DNA of 7,466 nt, taken from NIOZ-UU13 sp964653075. GTDB taxonomy: Bacteria; Planctomycetota; Phycisphaerae; Sedimentisphaerales; Anaerobacaceae. Shown piece after piece: positions 6,212-7,466 of this stretch. The DNA is taken from assembly GCA_964653075.1 (NCBI GenBank), contig CAZZAX010000242.1:1-7466 (forward strand). The letters are read 5' to 3'. The position numbers were made by a program, and so were the translations under genes. Each line of letters starts with the position of its first letter. Position 1 is the stretch's first letter. Below the pieces are notes generated by a model. The model had not been told where the DNA came from and ran no database searches. It saw only the letters and a program-made list of their open reading frames with translations.

Positions 6212-7233
6212 CAACTGAGCAATGGGAAAAATTGCTGGCCGTTATAAACGGTGAGCCGGTTGAGCCGCTGCCGGTGGGTTTTATTATCGACAGCCCCTGG
6301 CTTCCGGGGTGGGCGGGCATGTCCACGATCGATTATTTCTCTAACGAACAGATGTGGTTCGATGCCAACCTTAAAGCCGTCAGACAATTTCCGGATATTA
6401 TGTTCTTACCGGGATTCTGGGCCGAGTTCGGTATGTGCACGGAGCCGTCAGCCTTCGGCGCGAAATGTTCCTGGCAGGAAAACGAGCTGCCCTACGCAGA
6501 TAAAATTATCACCGATATTCAGCAGGTAAACTCACTCAACAAGCCGAACCCGAAAACGGACGGCCTGCTGCCATTCGTCCTCAATCGCCTAAAACATTAT
6601 CAAGGCCAAATCGAACAGGCAGGCCACAATATTAAGTTTGCCGTTGCACGCGGGCCGTTGAATGTGGCTTCGTTCCTGGTCGGAAGCACCGAATTCCTTA
6701 TGGCCATCCGAACCAATCCCGACGAAACAAGCAAGCTGCTGACTATTGTAACAGATTTCATAATCGGCTGGCTCGAACTTCAGGCCCGGACATTTCCATC
6801 CATCGACGGCATATTCATTCTCGATGACATTGTAGGCTTTTTAGGTGAACAAGACTTCAAAGGGGCGGCCATGCCGTACCTGAAACGCATTTTCCAGTCA
6901 CTTGACGTTAACGTGAAATTCTTCCACAACGACGCCGCCGGACTTGTTTGCGCACCGTACCTTCCCGAAATCGGCGTGAATCTTTTCAATTTCAGTTTCC
7001 AGCACACCCTCGCTCAGATGAAAGAGCTTACTAACAGCGCTGTAACCTTGCTCGGAAATATCCCCACACGGGATGTCCTTGCAGCGGGTACCCGCGAAGA
7101 TGTGTGCAACAGCGTCAAGGCCGCACTCGAATCGGTAAGCGACAAGAGCCGGATTGTCCTTTCCTGCGGCGGCGGTATGCCTCCGGATGTACCAACAGAA
7201 AACATCGAGGCTTTTCTATCGTCGGCCGGATAA
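6208..7233 (+). CDS. Second UroD-superfamily protein with H-N-D in place of the H-x-C zinc motif
   Basis: The product is 341 residues from ATG 6208. This start is chosen because it overlaps the transporter stop as ATGA, has AGGA four bases before it (6200-6203), and begins the TEQW...INGEP segment typical of UroD-like N-termini. The frame stays open back to an ATG at 6103, but that would overlap the transporter by over 100 bases. Superfamily signatures are FAVARGPLNVASFLVG (144-159), FILDD (203-207), and GNIPTRDVLAAGTREDV (283-299), which matches the G-N-x-x-P-x-x-x-L-x-x-G-T-x-E-x-V pattern of UroD proteins. The MtaA-type zinc motif H-x-C-G is replaced by HNDA (His240, Asp242), while a C-terminal Cys320 in SCGGGMPP could serve as third ligand. 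The HemE RQAGRY-type motif is not seen, so a haem role is unlikely. Translational coupling ties it to the transporter. A methyl-transfer or other small-molecule reaction is possible but inferred. Confidence 0.84.
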   Translation: MTTEQWEKLLAVINGEPVEPLPVGFIIDSPWLPGWAGMSTIDYFSNEQMWFDANLKAVRQFPDIMFLPGFWAEFGMCTEPSAFGAKCSWQENELPYADKIITDIQQVNSLNKPNPKTDGLLPFVLNRLKHYQGQIEQAGHNIKFAVARGPLNVASFLVGSTEFLMAIRTNPDETSKLLTIVTDFIIGWLELQARTFPSIDGIFILDDIVGFLGEQDFKGAAMPYLKRIFQSLDVNVKFFHNDAAGLVCAPYLPEIGVNLFNFSFQHTLAQMKELTNSAVTLLGNIPTRDVLAAGTREDVCNSVKAALESVSDKSRIVLSCGGGMPPDVPTENIEAFLSSAG

Positions 7234-7272
7234 GCAACTATCGAGCTTTTTTGCGTACGAACCCAAAGAAGA
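7234..7272. other. Short gap between convergent genes; no clear terminator
   Basis: About 39 bases separate the operon stop from the stop of the minus-strand reading frame. A run of six T (7247-7252) is present, but no adjacent GC-rich stem is visible, so no intrinsic terminator is called. The small palindrome CGTACG (7254-7259) is too short to interpret. Confidence 0.4.
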
Positions 7273-7464
7273 TTAGTCGAAGGGCAGCTCTACTCCACCT
7301 TGCGGAGTTCTCCTTATACTGCTTTTAGCACGTTCGGGTTCTTCAAGTTCGACCTTTCTCAGGCGGCAAATCAAACCTACCGAAATCTTATATAAGTCGC
7401 CTTTGATAAGTCTGGCGTACGAGATTGTCGGTGTTACTTTTTCAATCCCGATTATTGCGATTTG
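7273..7464 (-). CDS. 3' end of a convergent gene of unknown function (partial)
   Basis: On the minus strand one frame stays open from the window edge to a TAA whose complement is at 7273-7275, giving the last 63 residues of a protein. The other two minus frames hit stops within eight codons of the edge. The translated end contains IGIEKVTPTISYARLIKGD followed by a short beta-like YKISVGLICRLRK stretch and a charged tail ending in ELPFD. The pattern I-x-x-V-T-x-x-x-S-x-A-x-x-x-x-G-D followed by a V-G step faintly recalls small beta-barrel C-terminal domains of the FlgT type, but this is only a weak resemblance. No start is visible because the gene continues beyond the window. It points against the operon, so it belongs to a separate transcription unit. 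Coding status is probable, function unknown. Confidence 0.5.
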   Translation of the reverse strand, partial: QIAIIGIEKVTPTISYARLIKGDLYKISVGLICRLRKVELEEPERAKSSIRRTPQGGVELPFD

Positions 7465-7466
7465 GT

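Noticed and set aside
7247..7252. T run after the last operon gene as an intrinsic terminator
   Set aside because: No GC-rich inverted repeat lies immediately upstream, so the key structural element is missing.
7291..7307. Hairpin ACTCC / GGAGT near the right end
   Set aside because: Five base pairs only, inside the probable minus-strand coding sequence, without a T run on either strand.

Overview
The window reads as part of a bacterial catabolic operon. Its roughly balanced base composition, and the mix of a Gfo/Idh/MocA oxidoreductase, a sodium:solute symporter and two UroD-superfamily proteins, resemble genomes of the Planctomycetes/Lentisphaerae (PVC) group, Phycisphaerae in particular. 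That taxonomic guess is an inference from gene content only. No rRNA, tRNA, insertion sequence, CRISPR array or long repeat was seen.

Layout: six genes lie head-to-tail on the + strand from base 3 to 7233. They are (1) the C-terminal three quarters of a Gfo/Idh/MocA oxidoreductase, cut by the window edge; (2) an SSS-family sodium:solute symporter; (3) an NAD(P)-dependent beta-hydroxyacid dehydrogenase, with a GTG start; (4) a UroD/MtaA-like protein, also with a GTG start; (5) a divergent Nramp-like membrane transporter; (6) a second UroD-superfamily protein whose ATG overlaps the stop of gene 5 (ATGA). Gaps between genes 1-5 are 17-35 bases, each carrying a Shine-Dalgarno-like sequence, and no terminator hairpin is visible between genes. 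One polycistronic transcript is therefore likely, with its promoter upstream of the window. After gene 6 comes a short gap and then the 3' end of a convergent minus-strand gene running out of the window.

How the genes may work together: two transporters, two dehydrogenase-type enzymes and two methyltransferase-like UroD proteins suggest import and breakdown of a small organic compound. It might be a sugar- or polyol-derived or methylated molecule whose oxidation involves hydroxy-acid or semialdehyde chemistry and possibly methyl transfer. The substrate cannot be read from the sequence, and no corrinoid protein or corrinoid-activating protein lies in the window. The most unusual part is genes 4-6: an Nramp-like transporter lacking the recognisable metal-binding DPGN and MPH motifs, coupled to two UroD paralogues whose zinc-site motifs differ from the methyltransferase consensus in different ways.
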